Positions 46,121 through 60,287 of a stretch of 64,000 nt of DNA are shown here, in pieces; position 1 is the stretch's first letter, and the number at the start of each line of letters is the position of its first letter. The notes under the pieces are model-generated. The model searched no databases. It saw only the letters and a program-made list of their open reading frames with translations, and was not told the origin of the DNA. The DNA is from Cryptomeria japonica (Eukaryota; Streptophyta; Pinopsida; Cupressales; Cupressaceae). The DNA is taken from contig NC_081406.1 of the NCBI RefSeq assembly GCF_030272615.1, positions 170,509,361 through 170,573,360 of the forward strand. The letters are read 5' to 3'. Position numbers and translations under genes: made by a program.

Positions 46121-47999
46121 TGTTTATGTAATGTTGCTTATTTGTTTCCCTACTGAGTACCAAACCTCGGGTTGTGGGTAACTCGGTATGTTAAGGGGTA
46201 GTATTCGAAGCGACCGTTCCTTGAATAGTATGGATTGGCGTGCGAGTAATGTCGACGCGAAGCGACTTTAGCTTCTCTACTTCGAGGAATGATATAGTTG
46301 TACTACTAAACTGTATCAAGGTGTACTCAATACTTTCCCTTTGATGAATCTATTTATAGGTTTATGTGTGTTAGCCTATTCTCTTCCTTATCTGAGCATA
46401 TAGATGGTAGTTTTTGTGCATATTGTTGGATTCTATTGGAGTATCTGTTGCCTTGTCTTCTTGAGAGGCGTGTTATTATTCTTACATAAGTTGCCAACTG
46501 GCCTGTGTTGGTAGACTTGTGGATGGACCATAGTCATGTATACCTCTGACTTACGGCGAGTATCCTTCTAGATACGTCGCTATGCGGGATGTGGCTTGCG
46601 CGTGCTTTTCCGCGAGGTGCACTACCATGCGGGATACGTCCATTGTGTGTTTTCTCCACTTGGGGTATTGCCATGCCACGTGACGACGTGATGCGGGGTG
46701 ATGTCGAGGTGCACACCGCCATGCCATGTGGATAGTGTGACTATGTCGCACCACATGATGAGCTACTGCAATAGCTAGTCAGTTGTTCCTTCCTTCCTCG
46801 TTGGTGGCTAGATGCTAGTCACACAGTGCTGTTATGTGCAGTTGTGATATTCTTTATATTTCTTTGAGGATCAGCAGTTTATTTTACTTTGACTGTGAAG
46901 GTTTAGCCACGATCTTGTGATCTTTTGCACTTTGATTTGGTGTTGAAATTCCGGATTATTTTCTTACCTTATTGTTGGAATTGATGATTTATTATCTTTA
47001 TTCATCTGTGCTTTGGTGGCTGAACTGGTTTATCCTTATTGTTTTCGGATGCTGATCTTGTGTCGAAATGTGAAATTCCTCTCCAAGGACGTATGATACG
47101 GAATTGGTAGAGTGTGTGCGAGGAAGTTGTTGTAGGGAACCGTGAGGATGGGGGTATGTGAGGCTGTGATGCAGCTAGTATCCACTACCTACCTATGTGT
47201 GGTGACTATCTCTTGGAGGCTAACCACCTTGTACAACAAGGGATATTCACAAAGGTCTTGTATGGAAGGTAGCACCGCTATGGTGTGCCTAGCACCATCG
47301 AGCCTTTGAGTGAGATATTGGATTCTTATGATCTTATTGTTGTTCTGAGATCAGGCATAGAGTTGCTGATCATGCATGTTATCCTTGACCGAGCATTAGA
47401 CATGCTCACATGTGGCCTTTTCTGTTATGCATTCCAGTTATGTGGATGGTTATTATTTGTATCATGGAGTAAATTGTGTTAACTTGTCACTATGTTATGG
47501 GACATAGTCATTGGAAAGGTTATCTTATGCCTGGCAAGTGTAAACAATTGAGTTATTTTGTTGCTCTTATTTCATGAAAGTTAATATGGTTGTAGAAATT
47601 GATGTTTTGAGCTAGTTCTATGTTATTAAATCTTATGATAAAGATGGATTGGTAAAGGAAATTGATCTTATGGCATGTTTTTCTGTCATTTTTGATCGAT
47701 GATTATGGTAATTGTTGGTTACCTCCTTGTAATGTTTTAATTTGGTGCAATGAAAGGAAGAAAATTCTTGTTTTCTGCTATGATGGTGGATAATTCCTAG
47801 AATATTTTAAGGAATGTATGGTTTTAGATGTATCTTGCCAATGGATAATGGCGTTTGTAAAGGATTTTGCAATTGTATTTCATTTATTTATGCAAAGTTT
47901 TCTATGTGCAATTTGATCTTTGTTGAATGAGTTTCAGGGCTGATGCGTACGACATGTTCTCCATCTAGCCTTACGACTTCCAGGAGTAAGTCGGAACCT

Positions 48000-48011
48000 A
48001 GGGGGGGAGAA
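48000..48011 (+). other. LARD polypurine tract, unit 1
   Basis: AGGGGGGGAGAA abuts the TG of LTR 2. Confidence 0.9.
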
Positions 48012-51000
48012 TGTAGTACCCCTACCCTAGTCTATTTCTAACCTTGGTTTAATCTTGATCAGTTTATCGTGATATTATGATTATAATCAGATGTTGATTT
48101 TACGCATAGCTATTGATGTGGTTTTCTCACTAGTTTTATGCTAGTTGTTTAGTGTTCTTATTTCATGGTATTCATCGAGCTAACGCATTCATTAAGTTAT
48201 TATATATGTATGCATGTATGATCGTTGGTTGCAGGAGATTTCAGGTACGAAGTCGCATGAGTGCGAGGTTCGTCGTCACCTGGTTTTGCAGGTTTGAGCA
48301 TACCTTTTAATCCCTAGAGTTGGATTAGGTGGTCGCAAGACCTTAGTCGGCCTTAGTCGTGCTCTAGTGAGCATCGCCAGTCGTCGTCGGTAATCCCTTC
48401 TTGTTTGGGTTTGCAAGTCGTCTGTTTGGTTGACCTTCTCGGTTTGCGTGCCTGGTGTGTTTGGTTAATTGATTAATTAGTCCTTAGCATTATTTTGAGT
48501 ATTTATGCGTTTGTGCAGTGAAGATTAATGGATTAAATTGATTGAGAATCCGTTATGCGTTTTTTCGTTGTTAATGAATTGCTCGCTTTAGATTGGAAGT
48601 AAATTTGAATTTAATGGCTGATTTCGATTATTAAATGCATTATATATATATATATGCTGTTGAAAGGGAAGTTTTATATGTTATCGCCATAGAGTTAATT
48701 GTATTTCGTTAGATTATTAATTTGAAAGGTTAAATTGATCTGATATGAGAAATCGAATTTTTATTGATAAAGCAAGTTAAATTGTTGCTTTTGTGGAGAA
48801 GAATTAATTTTTAAGTATTATTTTTAAATAAAAGTTTTTATTCCAAAAATGGAAATTTTTGGGGTCAACTCCTCCATATTACCCAAATTTGGGAAAATTG
48901 GAAGGCATGGACAATTTTGGAGAAGATTTTGGGGAATCTGACAGGTGGCTCTCCCTCAGCCATACCAGGATTGCGAATTAAGGTAGGATTCTGAACTGGT
49001 TATTGGAAATCAATTTGATTGTTCATATGAATTTGGCTGGAAATTTTAATGGAGATGTGTATTTTTCCTCCTTGCTGTTGAGTGTTTGAAACCCTTGGTT
49101 AATGGAAGGGATGAGCAAACCATCAAGAAAACATCAGTTTCATATCAAACTGAAATTGTTATTTCAAATCCTTGTGTGGGTCTGTTGTTGTTTTAATCCA
49201 AGTTGTGTTAATAGAGATATATATGTCTTTTATGAACTGTGCGTCCGTTTTTGGTTCGGACTGTGTGTAAATGGGAAATGAAAACATCTTTGTTTTTTTT
49301 TATCGAACTGTGTGTTCGAAGAAGATTTTTATGCTCGGTTGCAAGCTGGGCGTATTCTTTTTATTATATTTTTTTTGAGCTGTGTTTAGCAAGGAAAAAA
49401 GAAAATTTATTAACGTTCAGGCCGAACTGGGCGTTTTATTGTTTTAGCTATGGGATTGGGGTCGGAGGGCGGGGAGCGGAGTTCCACCCGCTCCTCCCCC
49501 CTTTCCCCCGCGCGTCCCCCTTCTCCTCCCGCTCGAACCTTGGTTTCTCCCCCTCCAACCCTCTCGCTGGTGGTTTTTGCCTTGCCCGCGGCACACTGCG
49601 GTGGCCGCAGGGCCGCGGTGGCTGCAGGGCGCCGCGGACCTGCGGGCACCGCAGCGGCGCCGCCGCTCGGGTAACGCCCAGCGGCTAGGGTTAGGGTTAC
49701 GCCCGCCCTAGCCGCGTTTTTTTAAACGCTTTTCCATATTAAAAAAAAAAAAGAAGAAAGGAACATAGTTATTAATGCGTTTTTATATTAAAAAAAAAAA
49801 AAAAGGAAGAACATAGTTTTCTTTTTATGCGTTTTGTTTAACGTAGTTTTTCTTAAAAATCATTTTTTTTAAATGTATTTTTTTTGTTGTTAGTGTTCAA
49901 AAAAAAATGCATATGATTTGTATATCATTTTAAAGAGAGTTGTGTTAATGTTAGTTTAATTAGATGCTTAATTATGATTAAAGGGCATATCGTGATAAAG
50001 GATAACTTGATATTGGTTAATTTTATAATAGAATTTATAGGTGAATTAATCGTTCAATTTCATTTCACGATTGGTGCACCTTGTCTAATTAAGTTTTAAT
50101 ATTGATAAGTTCATCATCAAATGTTAATTGACTATACTTGGGTCCAATCTTGGATTAATAAGTTTATATCATGGGCGTTTGGAAATGAGTATCTACAATT
50201 GAATTTCCTTTATATTTATACTTCCGTGATTCGTATGGTACAACTGGGATTGAAAATTATGAATCTGTAGAGATTGAATTTAGACCAGTATATTAATGAC
50301 GTTGTGATTGGAGATTAAATACCTTATTTTAGTTGAGTAATGGTTGTTTGAGTTTAATTCATATGAATTGGTTAAAACTCATTATGGTTTGGTTTGCCTG
50401 TTCGTTGTTTGAATTTTAACGAGTTAGAAAACCAAGAACGACTTATCCCTTGATAAGGTAGATGACTGTAAGTTGTTTTAGATCTTGTAGAAAACTTGAT
50501 CGTCGTTTAATGATTAAATCAAATTGAGGAAATATATTGTCTTTTCTGATTATTGCTTGCGAGTTTAATTTCTGTATTCGCTTTAATAATGAAATGGCAT
50601 GTTTTGCTTGTTTAAAGGACCCTGTCGTAAGGATGATTTGGTGTTCCTGTTTTAGTCCTCGATTTCCGAGTTGACTGTTGTATTGTGATGTTGTCATAAT
50701 TGGTCATATCCTCTTTGTGCGAGTCGAATGATGATTCGTGGTTAACCTTATTTGTCAGGTCTCTAGTTGAGTATCGTCAGTAAGTGATTAACCTTGAGTC
50801 GTGTTTGACCTGATGATTGTATCTTCTTGAACTCCGTTCGTCTTACCATGTGTATTCCGTGGTTTGAGTTCGTTTGAGTCGGTCTAGTGTCGTATGGGAA
50901 AGTGGCTTTCGATTGGGGGCCGCGCCCAAAGTGGCTGCTGGGTAACCCATCGAAAGTGAGTCTAATAAGTGATAACCTAAGTAGATTAGAAAATAATCTC

Positions 51001-52297
51001 TAAATAAGATAATGTGCCTCACACATGGGACGAATGCTATCATAGATTCGGCATGCTGTGAGAAGGCCTGAAATGGCAAACTACCTTCCTCGTCTTCACG
51101 AGAGGATGTGTGGGTCCACATGAGGCTTGGATGGGCCGGAAGTTCGGATTAGGTTGCCAGGGTTACCAGTGTATGGGCCGGGACCTATGAAGACTTGCCA
51201 TGGTATCCATACCAGGTTGTGTGATGACACTTGTCCCTACGTTCGCTAGTGTGTTGTCGTCTTGTCCTGTTTGAGTACCTTTGTGAGTCGTCCTTTGTCT
51301 CTGCCCTTGTGAGTGTCGGTTTCATGTTAGACCTTGGGTGGTGATGGTTCAGTTTTATGGATGCTCTCATGGACTCTTATGATATTAGCTTTGATTATGT
51401 TCAGCTGGATCCTGTTCCTTGTAAGGATCGTTTATGTATTTATCGACCGGTGTGGTCGTCTGTATATTGTTATGTATCGCCTTGATGGCTGGGTTGTATG
51501 GTGTAACCTCTTGTACTCTTAACTTTATTATTTTATCAGAGGGGGTCTTGCAGTTGAGCAGACCCGGAGATGTAGCCCATTAGGGGTGAACTCCGAGATC
51601 ATTATGGTGTTATGTGGTGCATTCTCTCATGTTTCTTTTATTCAGCTTTATCATGTATGTTTATTTTATGTTAGAATGGTTAAGTGGATAATTGAGATTA
51701 ACTTTAAATGCTTATATTCAGTTCTTCCTTGAATGCCATGTGGATCGAATGCATAATTGGTTGAGATGCGATTTATCGCAAATGCATGTGTGTAATCGTC
51801 CTTTAAATGCAATAAGTTGGAATATGGAATAATGTATCTTAGAGTAATGAATTATACTCAGTTGTTGTTAAGGAATTTAATATGCTTGGAAAGATCTCTT
51901 ATATTATGATGAAATCCTAGTGTATTAGAAAATGTAGATGTATGGTTTGTAATTTTAAATTGAAAAGCTTGAATGAGATTATGAATGGAACTTAACGATG
52001 CAACTTGCTTGTGATTTATGTTTCCATCATTTTAAAGAAATTATCCTGATTGTGAATTATCCCGTTATTAAGATATTCAGCTTTTGGATTAAGTGTGTGA
52101 GTAAAGTGTATTGTGAAAATTTAAGTAATCTCGTTGGGAAACTCTTTAGGAGTTAGTTGTTGTCTTCCGCTATGCAATCTGAATCTTTGATATCTTGTTG
52201 CATCTTATGTGTTGTAACTTTTTAAAAAAAAAAAAATTTGCGCTCTATTCTTGTTATTTTAGCTTATCCCTTCGGGGTTTCCTGGCGGGGCATTACA
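48012..52297 (+). repeat. LARD LTR 2
   Basis: 4286 bp. It serves as 3' LTR of unit 1 and 5' LTR of unit 2. T at 49387 and 49623 where LTR 1 has C. Its GC island is at 49450-49717. Confidence 0.9.
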
Positions 52298-55200
52298 TTT
52301 GGTATCAGAGCCATGTTGCAAACATTGGGATCTCTGGTGTCGCGTGTGCCCTCTATTGGTGTGAGGTGTATCGACCTTATGTGTATGCTTGTCCTCCTTT
52401 TGCATGTGAGTGATTGAGCAGACCTTAGCTGGTGTGTAACGTGTGTGTGTTCACACCTTGTTTTCGCCTTCTTGATGTTGGTGTTTGAGTGCTTATTTGC
52501 GCATTGTGTGCTTATTGATGTCTTGGTCTACGATTACTCTTATTTGAAAAGAGAGTCGTATGTACCTTCCCTTATTGAGTGTCGTACTCTTTAGACTAAT
52601 CCATTTGGATTGGTCCGTGCTTGTCTTGAATCTGAAAGTGCGAATTGTGTTTGTTTAAAGACTATGATATAGCTTAATGATGTCCACTTGAAGGACTAGT
52701 ATGGCAATTATTGAATGCGTATTTGTAGAAAATTAAATGATCATCACTATTCCTCTCTCTCTTTCTTTCTGGAAATTAAATGATTAGGATATGTGTAATT
52801 ATCTTTGATTCGAGTTTTCTTGATTGCGAAAGAGAAAAGGTTGTGATTTCTCGTACCCTTGTGTGAGCCTTATGTCGTCTATGCTTTTAGATCATTAAAG
52901 AGGGCTACGGGTTTAAAAATTTATATTGGGTGATGGGAGAAAACTGTATGTGTTTGTTTAAAGAATTCTCCATGTGTGTTTTGTAGTAGTAGCATGATTA
53001 AATTCTACCTTGGTAAGGTGCATTGCTATGTGAATAGTTGAATTATGTAAAACTGCTTGGTTTGTAGAAGGTTAAAAGGAGCATGATTATTGTAGCTTCG
53101 AGAGAGTAATAATGTGTCTTCTGAAAGATTGTCTTATGTGTTTCATTAACCAGTTTGATTGAAGATTTATTTTAGCAAATGCTCCATTGAACTCGCTTTT
53201 GGGTATATGTAATAACCTTAATGTGTTTAGAAAGTGCGAATGGAAAAGCTGTTTGATGTGTATGCATTAATATGTTCTATTTGGTCAATAGCTCTTTGCT
53301 TATCTTGGATCGTAATATGATTTTCTAATCGGTTGCAATTATGACTTGTGTCTATATTGCATTATTATTAAGTGAGTGTTCTTAAGAGGTCTTGCATTAT
53401 CGAAAATATTGTCTCTCTTGATCTCTGCTTTGTTTGTAAACTAGAACCTCCTGTTGCAACCATAATTATTGGAAGTGTTTTGGTTAGGCTAATTTTATCT
53501 TTCTAATCGGTAGCGAAATGAAAACCGTGTAATTGAAATGATAGGCTTATAATGAGAAATTTAATATTAATAGCGTGATCCTGATTGATCTTGTGTTTCT
53601 GTAGGAAATAGTTTGGTTATCAAACTCTCTTTCCCTTCTCTTTGCCTAATCATAAGAATTTTAGAAATGGCATTAAAGAGTGCATTGATTTAAATAGAGT
53701 GTTTATAAAACATGTGAAATTGTGTGTTTGCTTTTGGCTTCATATTGATAGATGAAAGTCTTAAGCTTTAGAAGTGAATTTGCTTAGCTAGTAATTTAAT
53801 TATGAATGCTTAGTGAGATTTGAGAAAGCTATAGGAATGATGTTATTTCCTTATGTAATTGTGAATTGTTAATAATTTCAGTACTTGTATCTAGAGTAAA
53901 CTTGATTCGGTTATTTGTTTAGAAAGCATAATTGAAATCTTCCTTGTATAGATGTTAGCATACTGAAAAGTACTCCCCGTAAATGTGACTAAACCAGTAC
54001 TGGTGTAATTGTGTGTATTGTAAGAAACCAGTGCTTATCTTATGTGCCCATGGTTTGGTGAAGTAATCAACCATGGAGGATATGTTGTTTTTGAGTATGG
54101 GAAACCATACTGTTTATGTAATGTTGCTTATTTGTTTCCCTACTGAGTACCAAACCTCGGGTTGTGGGTAACTCGGTATGTTAAGGGGTAGTATTCGAAG
54201 CGACCGTTCCTTGAATAGTATGGATTGGCGTGCGAGTAATGTCGACGCGAAGCGACTTTAGCTTCTCTACTTCGAGGAATGATATAGTTGTACTACTAAA
54301 CTGTATCAAGGTGTACTCAATACTTTCCCTTTGATGAATCTATTTATAGGTTTATGTGTGTTAGCCTATTCTCTTCCTTATCTGAGCATATAGATGGTAG
54401 TTTTTGTGCATATTGTTGGATTCTATTGGAGTATCTGTTGCCTTGTCTTCTTGAGAGGCGTGTTATTATTCTTACATAAGTTGCCAACTGGCCTGTGTTG
54501 GTAGACTTGTGGATGGACCATAGTCATGTATACCTCTGACTTACGGCGAGTATCCTTCTAGATACGTCGCTATGCGGGATGTGGCTTGCGCGTGCTTTTC
54601 CGCGAGGTGCACTACCATGCGGGATACGTCCATTGTGTGTTTTCTCCACTTGGGGTATTGCCATGCCACGTGACGACGTGATGCGGGGTGATGTCGAGGT
54701 GCACACCGCCATGCCATGTGGATAGTGTGACTATGTCGCACCACATGATGAGCTACTGCAATAGCTAGTCAGTTGTTCCTTCCTTCCTCGTTGGTGGCTA
54801 GATGCTAGTCACACAGTGCTGTTATGTGCAGTTGTGATATTCTTTATATTTCTTTGAGGATCAGCAGTTTATTTTACTTTGACTGTGAAGGTTTAGCCAC
54901 GATCTTGTGATCTTTTGCACTTTGATTTGGTGTTGAAATTCCGGATTATTTTCTTACCTTATTGTTGGAATTGATGATTTATTATCTTTATTCATCTGTG
55001 CTTTGGTGGCTGAACTGGTTTATCCTTATTGTTTTCGGATGCTGATCTTGTGTCGAAATGTGAAATTCCTCTCCAAGGACGTATGATACGGAATTGGTAG
55101 AGTGTGTGCGAGGAAGTTGTTGTAGGGAACCGTGAGGATGGGGGTATGTGAGGCTGTGATGCAGCTAGTATCCACTACCTACCTATGTGTGGTGACTATC

Positions 55201-56001
55201 TCTTGGAGGCTAACCACCTTGTACAACAAGGGATATTCACAAAGGTCTTGTATGGAAGGTAGCACCGCTATGGTGTGCCTAGCACCATCGAGCCTTTGAG
55301 TGAGATATTGGATTCTTATGATCTTATTGTTGTTCTGAGATCAGGCATAGAGTTGCTGATCATGCATGTTATCCTTGACCGAGCATTAGACATGCTCACA
55401 TGTGGCCTTTTCTGTTATGCATTCCAGTTATGTGGATGGTTATTATTTGTATCATGGAGTAAATTGTGTTAACTTGTCACTATGTTATGGGACATAGTCA
55501 TTGGAAAGGTTATCTTATGCCTGGCAAGTGTAAACAATTGAGTTATTTTGTTGCTCTTATTTCATGAAAGTTAATATGGTTGTAGAAATTGATGTTTTGA
55601 GCTAGTTCTATGTTATTAAATCTTATGATAAAGATGGATTGGTAAAGGAAATTGATCTTATGGCATGTTTTTCTGTCATTTTTGATCGATGATTATGGTA
55701 ATTGTTGGTTACCTCCTTGTAATGTTTTAATTTGGTGCAATGAAAGGAAGAAAATTCTTGTTTTCTGCTATGATGGTGGATAATTCCTAGAATATTTTAA
55801 GGAATGTATGGTTTTAGATGTATCTTGCCAATGGATAATGGCGTTTGTAAAGGATTTTGCAATTGTATTTCATTTATTTATGCAAAGTTTTCTATGTGCA
55901 ATTTGATCTTTGTTGAATGAGTTTCAGGGCTGATGCGTACGACATGTTCTCCATCTAGCCTTACGACTTCCAGGAGTAAGTCGGAACCTAGGGGGGGAGA
56001 A
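52298..56001 (+). other. LARD internal region, unit 2
   Basis: 3704 bp, non-coding. It ends in the polypurine tract AGGGGGGGAGAA (55990-56001) directly before LTR 3. Confidence 0.9.
52300..52312 (+). other. LARD primer-binding site, unit 2
   Basis: TGGTATCAGAGCC, same spacing from the LTR as in unit 1. Confidence 0.95.
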
Positions 56002-59000
56002 TGTAGTACCCCTACCCTAGTCTATTTCTAACCTTGGTTTAATCTTGATCAGTTTATCGTGATATTATGATTATAATCAGATGTTGATTTTACGCATAGC
56101 TATTGATGTGGTTTTCTCACTAGTTTTATGCTAGTTGTTTAGTGTTCTTATTTCATGGTATTCATCGAGCTAACGCATTCATTAAGTTATTATATATGTA
56201 TGCATGTATGATCGTTGGTTGCAGGAGATTTCAGGTACGAAGTCGCATGAGTGCGAGGTTCGTCGTCACCTGGTTTTGCAGGTTTGAGCATACCTTTTAA
56301 TCCCTAGAGTTGGATTAGGTGGTCGCAAGACCTTAGTCGGCCTTAGTCGTGCTCTAGTGAGCATCGCCAGTCGTCGTCGGTAATCCCTTCTTGTTTGGGT
56401 TTGCAAGTCGTCTGTTTGGTTGACCTTCTCGGTTTGCGTGCCTGGTGTGTTTGGTTAATTGATTAATTAGTCCTTAGCATTATTTTGAGTATTTATGCGT
56501 TTGTGCAGTGAAGATTAATGGATTAAATTGATTGAGAATCCGTTATGCGTTTTTTCGTTGTTAATGAATTGCTCGCTTTAGATTGGAAGTAAATTTGAAT
56601 TTAATGGCTGATTTCGATTATTAAATGCATTATATATATATATATGCTGTTGAAAGGGAAGTTTTATATGTTATCGCCATAGAGTTAATTGTATTTCGTT
56701 AGATTATTAATTTGAAAGGTTAAATTGATCTGATATGAGAAATCGAATTTTTATTGATAAAGCAAGTTAAATTGTTGCTTTTGTGGAGAAGAATTAATTT
56801 TTAAGTATTATTTTTAAATAAAAGTTTTTATTCCAAAAATGGAAATTTTTGGGGTCAACTCCTCCATATTACCCAAATTTGGGAAAATTGGAAGGCATGG
56901 ACAATTTTGGAGAAGATTTTGGGGAATCTGACAGGTGGCTCTCCCTCAGCCATACCAGGATTGCGAATTAAGGTAGGATTCTGAACTGGTTATTGGAAAT
57001 CAATTTGATTGTTCATATGAATTTGGCTGGAAATTTTAATGGAGATGTGTATTTTTCCTCCTTGCTGTTGAGTGTTTGAAACCCTTGGTTAATGGAAGGG
57101 ATGAGCAAACCATCAAGAAAACATCAGTTTCATATCAAACTGAAATTGTTATTTCAAATCCTTGTGTGGGTCTGTTGTTGTTTTAATCCAAGTTGTGTTA
57201 ATAGAGATATATATGTCTTTTATGAACTGTGCGTCCGTTTTTGGTTCGGACTGTGTGTAAATGGGAAATGAAAACATCTTTGTTTTTTTTTATCGAACTG
57301 TGTGTTCGAAGAAGATTTTTATGCTCGGTTGCAAGCTGGGCGTATTCTTTTTATTATATTTTTTTTGAGCTGTGTTTAGCAAGGAAAAAAGAAAATTTAT
57401 TAACGTTCAGGCCGAACTGGGCGTTTTATTGTTTTAGCTATGGGATTGGGGTCGGAGGGCGGGGAGCGGAGTTCCACCCGCTCCTCCCCCCTTTCCCCCG
57501 CGCGTCCCCCTTCTCCTCCCGCTCGAACCTTGGTTTCTCCCCATCCAACCCTCTCGCTGGTGGTTTTTGCCTTGCCCGCGGCACACTGCGGTGGCCGCAG
57601 GGCCGCGGTGGCTGCAGGGCGCCGCGGACCTGCGGGCACCGCAGCGGCGCCGCCGCTCGGGTAACGCCCAGCGGCTAGGGTTAGGGTTACGCCCGCCCTA
57701 GCCGCGTTTTTTTAAACGCTTTTCCATATTAAAAAAAAAAAAGAAGAAAGGAACATAGTTATTAATGCGTTTTTATATTAAAAAAAAAAAAAAAGGAAGA
57801 ACATAGTTTTCTTTTTATGCGTTTTGTTTAACGTAGTTTTTCTTAAAAATCATTTTTTTTAAATGTATTTTTTTTGTTGTTAGTGTTCAAAAAAAAATGC
57901 ATATGATTTGTATATCATTTTAAAGAGAGTTGTGTTAATGTTAGTTTAATTAGATGCTTAATTATGATTAAAGGGCATATCGTGATAAAGGATAACTTGA
58001 TATTGGTTAATTTTATAATAGAATTTATAGGTGAATTAATCGTTCAATTTCATTTCACGATTGGTGCACCTTGTCTAATTAAGTTTTAATATTGATAAGT
58101 TCATCATCAAATGTTAATTGACTATACTTGGGTCCAATCTTGGATTAATAAGTTTATATCATGGGCGTTTGGAAATGAGTATCTACAATTGAATTTCCTT
58201 TATATTTATACTTCCGTGATTCGTATGGTACAACTGGGATTGAAAATTATGAATCTGTAGAGATTGAATTTAGACCAGTATATTAATGACGTTGTGATTG
58301 GAGATTAAATACCTTATTTTAGTTGAGTAATGGTTGTTTGAGTTTAATTCATATGAATTGGTTAAAACTCATTATGGTTTGGTTTGCCTGTTCGTTGTTT
58401 GAATTTTAACGAGTTAGAAAACCAAGAACGACTTATCCCTTGATAAGGTAGATGACTGTAAGTTGTTTTAGATCTTGTAGAAAACTTGATCGTCGTTTAA
58501 TGATTAAATCAAATTGAGGAAATATATTGTCTTTTCTGATTATTGCTTGCGAGTTTAATTTCTGTATTCGCTTTAATAATGAAATGGCATGTTTTGCTTG
58601 TTTAAAGGACCCTGTCGTAAGGATGATTTGGTGTTCCTGTTTTAGTCCTCGATTTCCGAGTTGACTGTTGTATTGTGATGTTGTCATAATTGGTCATATC
58701 CTCTTTGTGCGAGTCGAATGATGATTCGTGGTTAACCTTATTTGTCAGGTCTCTAGTTGAGTATCGTCAGTAAGTGATTAACCTTGAGTCGTGTTTGACC
58801 TGATGATTGTATCTTCTTGAACTCCGTTCGTCTTACCATGTGTATTCCGTGGTTTGAGTTCGTTTGAGTCGGTCTAGTGTCGTATGGGAAAGTGGCTTTC
58901 GATTGGGGGCCGCGCCCAAAGTGGCTGCTGGGTAACCCATCGAAAGTGAGTCTAATAAGTGATAACCTAAGTAGATTAGAAAATAATCTCTAAATAAGAT

Positions 59001-60287
59001 AATGTGCCTCACACATGGGACGAATGCTATCATAGATTCGGCATGCTGTGAGAAGGCCTGAAATGGCAAACTACCTTCCTCGTCTTCACGAGAGGATGTG
59101 TGGGTCCACATGAGGCTTGGATGGGCCGGAAGTTCGGATTAGGTTGCCAGGGTTACCAGTGTATGGGCCGGGACCTATGAAGACTTGCCATGGTATCCAT
59201 ACCAGGTTGTGTGATGACACTTGTCCCTACGTTCGCTAGTGTGTTGTCGTCTTGTCCTGTTTGAGTACCTTTGTGAGTCGTCCTTTGTCTCTGCCCTTGT
59301 GAGTGTCGGTTTCATGTTAGACCTTGGGTGGTGATGGTTCAGTTTTATGGATGCTCTCATGGACTCTTATGATATTAGCTTTGATTATGTTCAGCTGGAT
59401 CCTGTTCCTTGTAAGGATCGTTTATGTATTTATCGACCGGTGTGGTCGTCTGTATATTGTTATGTATCGCCTTGATGGCTGGGTTGTATGGTGTAACCTC
59501 TTGTACTCTTAACTTTATTATTTTATCAGAGGGGGTCTTGCAGTTGAGCAGACCCGGAGATGTAGCCCATTAGGGGTGAACTCCGAGATCATTATGGTGT
59601 TATGTGGTGCATTCTCTCATGTTTCTTTTATTCAGCTTTATCATGTATGTTTATTTTATGTTAGAATGGTTAAGTGGATAATTGAGATTAACTTTAAATG
59701 CTTATATTCAGTTCTTCCTTGAATGCCATGTGGATCGAATGCATAATTGGTTGAGATGCGATTTATCGCAAATGCATGTGTGTAATCGTCCTTTAAATGC
59801 AATAAGTTGGAATATGGAATAATGTATCTTAGAGTAATGAATTATACTCAGTTGTTGTTAAGGAATTTAATATGCTTGGAAAGATCTCTTATATTATGAT
59901 GAAATCCTAGTGTATTAGAAAATGTAGATGTATGGTTTGTAATTTTAAATTGAAAAGCTTGAATGAGATTATGAATGGAACTTAACGATGCAACTTGCTT
60001 GTGATTTATGTTTCCATCATTTTAAAGAAATTATCCTGATTGTGAATTATCCCGTTATTAAGATATTCAGCTTTTGGATTAAGTGTGTGAGTAAAGTGTA
60101 TTGTGAAAATTTAAGTAATCTCGTTGGGAAACTCTTTAGGAGTTAGTTGTTGTCTTCCGCTATGCAATCTGAATCTTTGATATCTTGTTGCATCTTATGT
60201 GTTGTAACTTTTTTAAAAAAAAAAATTTTGCGCTCTATTCTTGTTATTTTAGCTTATCCCTTCGGGGTTTCCTGGCGGGGCATTACA
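56002..60287 (+). repeat. LARD LTR 3
   Basis: 4286 bp. It differs from LTR 2 by an A at 57543 and by the balance of a T/A homopolymer near 60210-60225, which shifts some local short ORFs. Its GC island is at 57440-57707. Confidence 0.9.

Larger units (their letters stand above)
44308..48011 (+). other. LARD internal region, unit 1
   Basis: 3704 bp between LTR and LTR with no supported coding ORF and no gag or pol motif. Near 46004-46120 it has the palindrome CCAGTACTGG, a hairpin with arms CCATGGTT and AACCATGG (46058-46065, 46079-46086), and a hairpin with arms GTATGG and CCATAC around a GAAA loop (46105-46120). By eye it is identical to the unit 2 internal region. Confidence 0.9.
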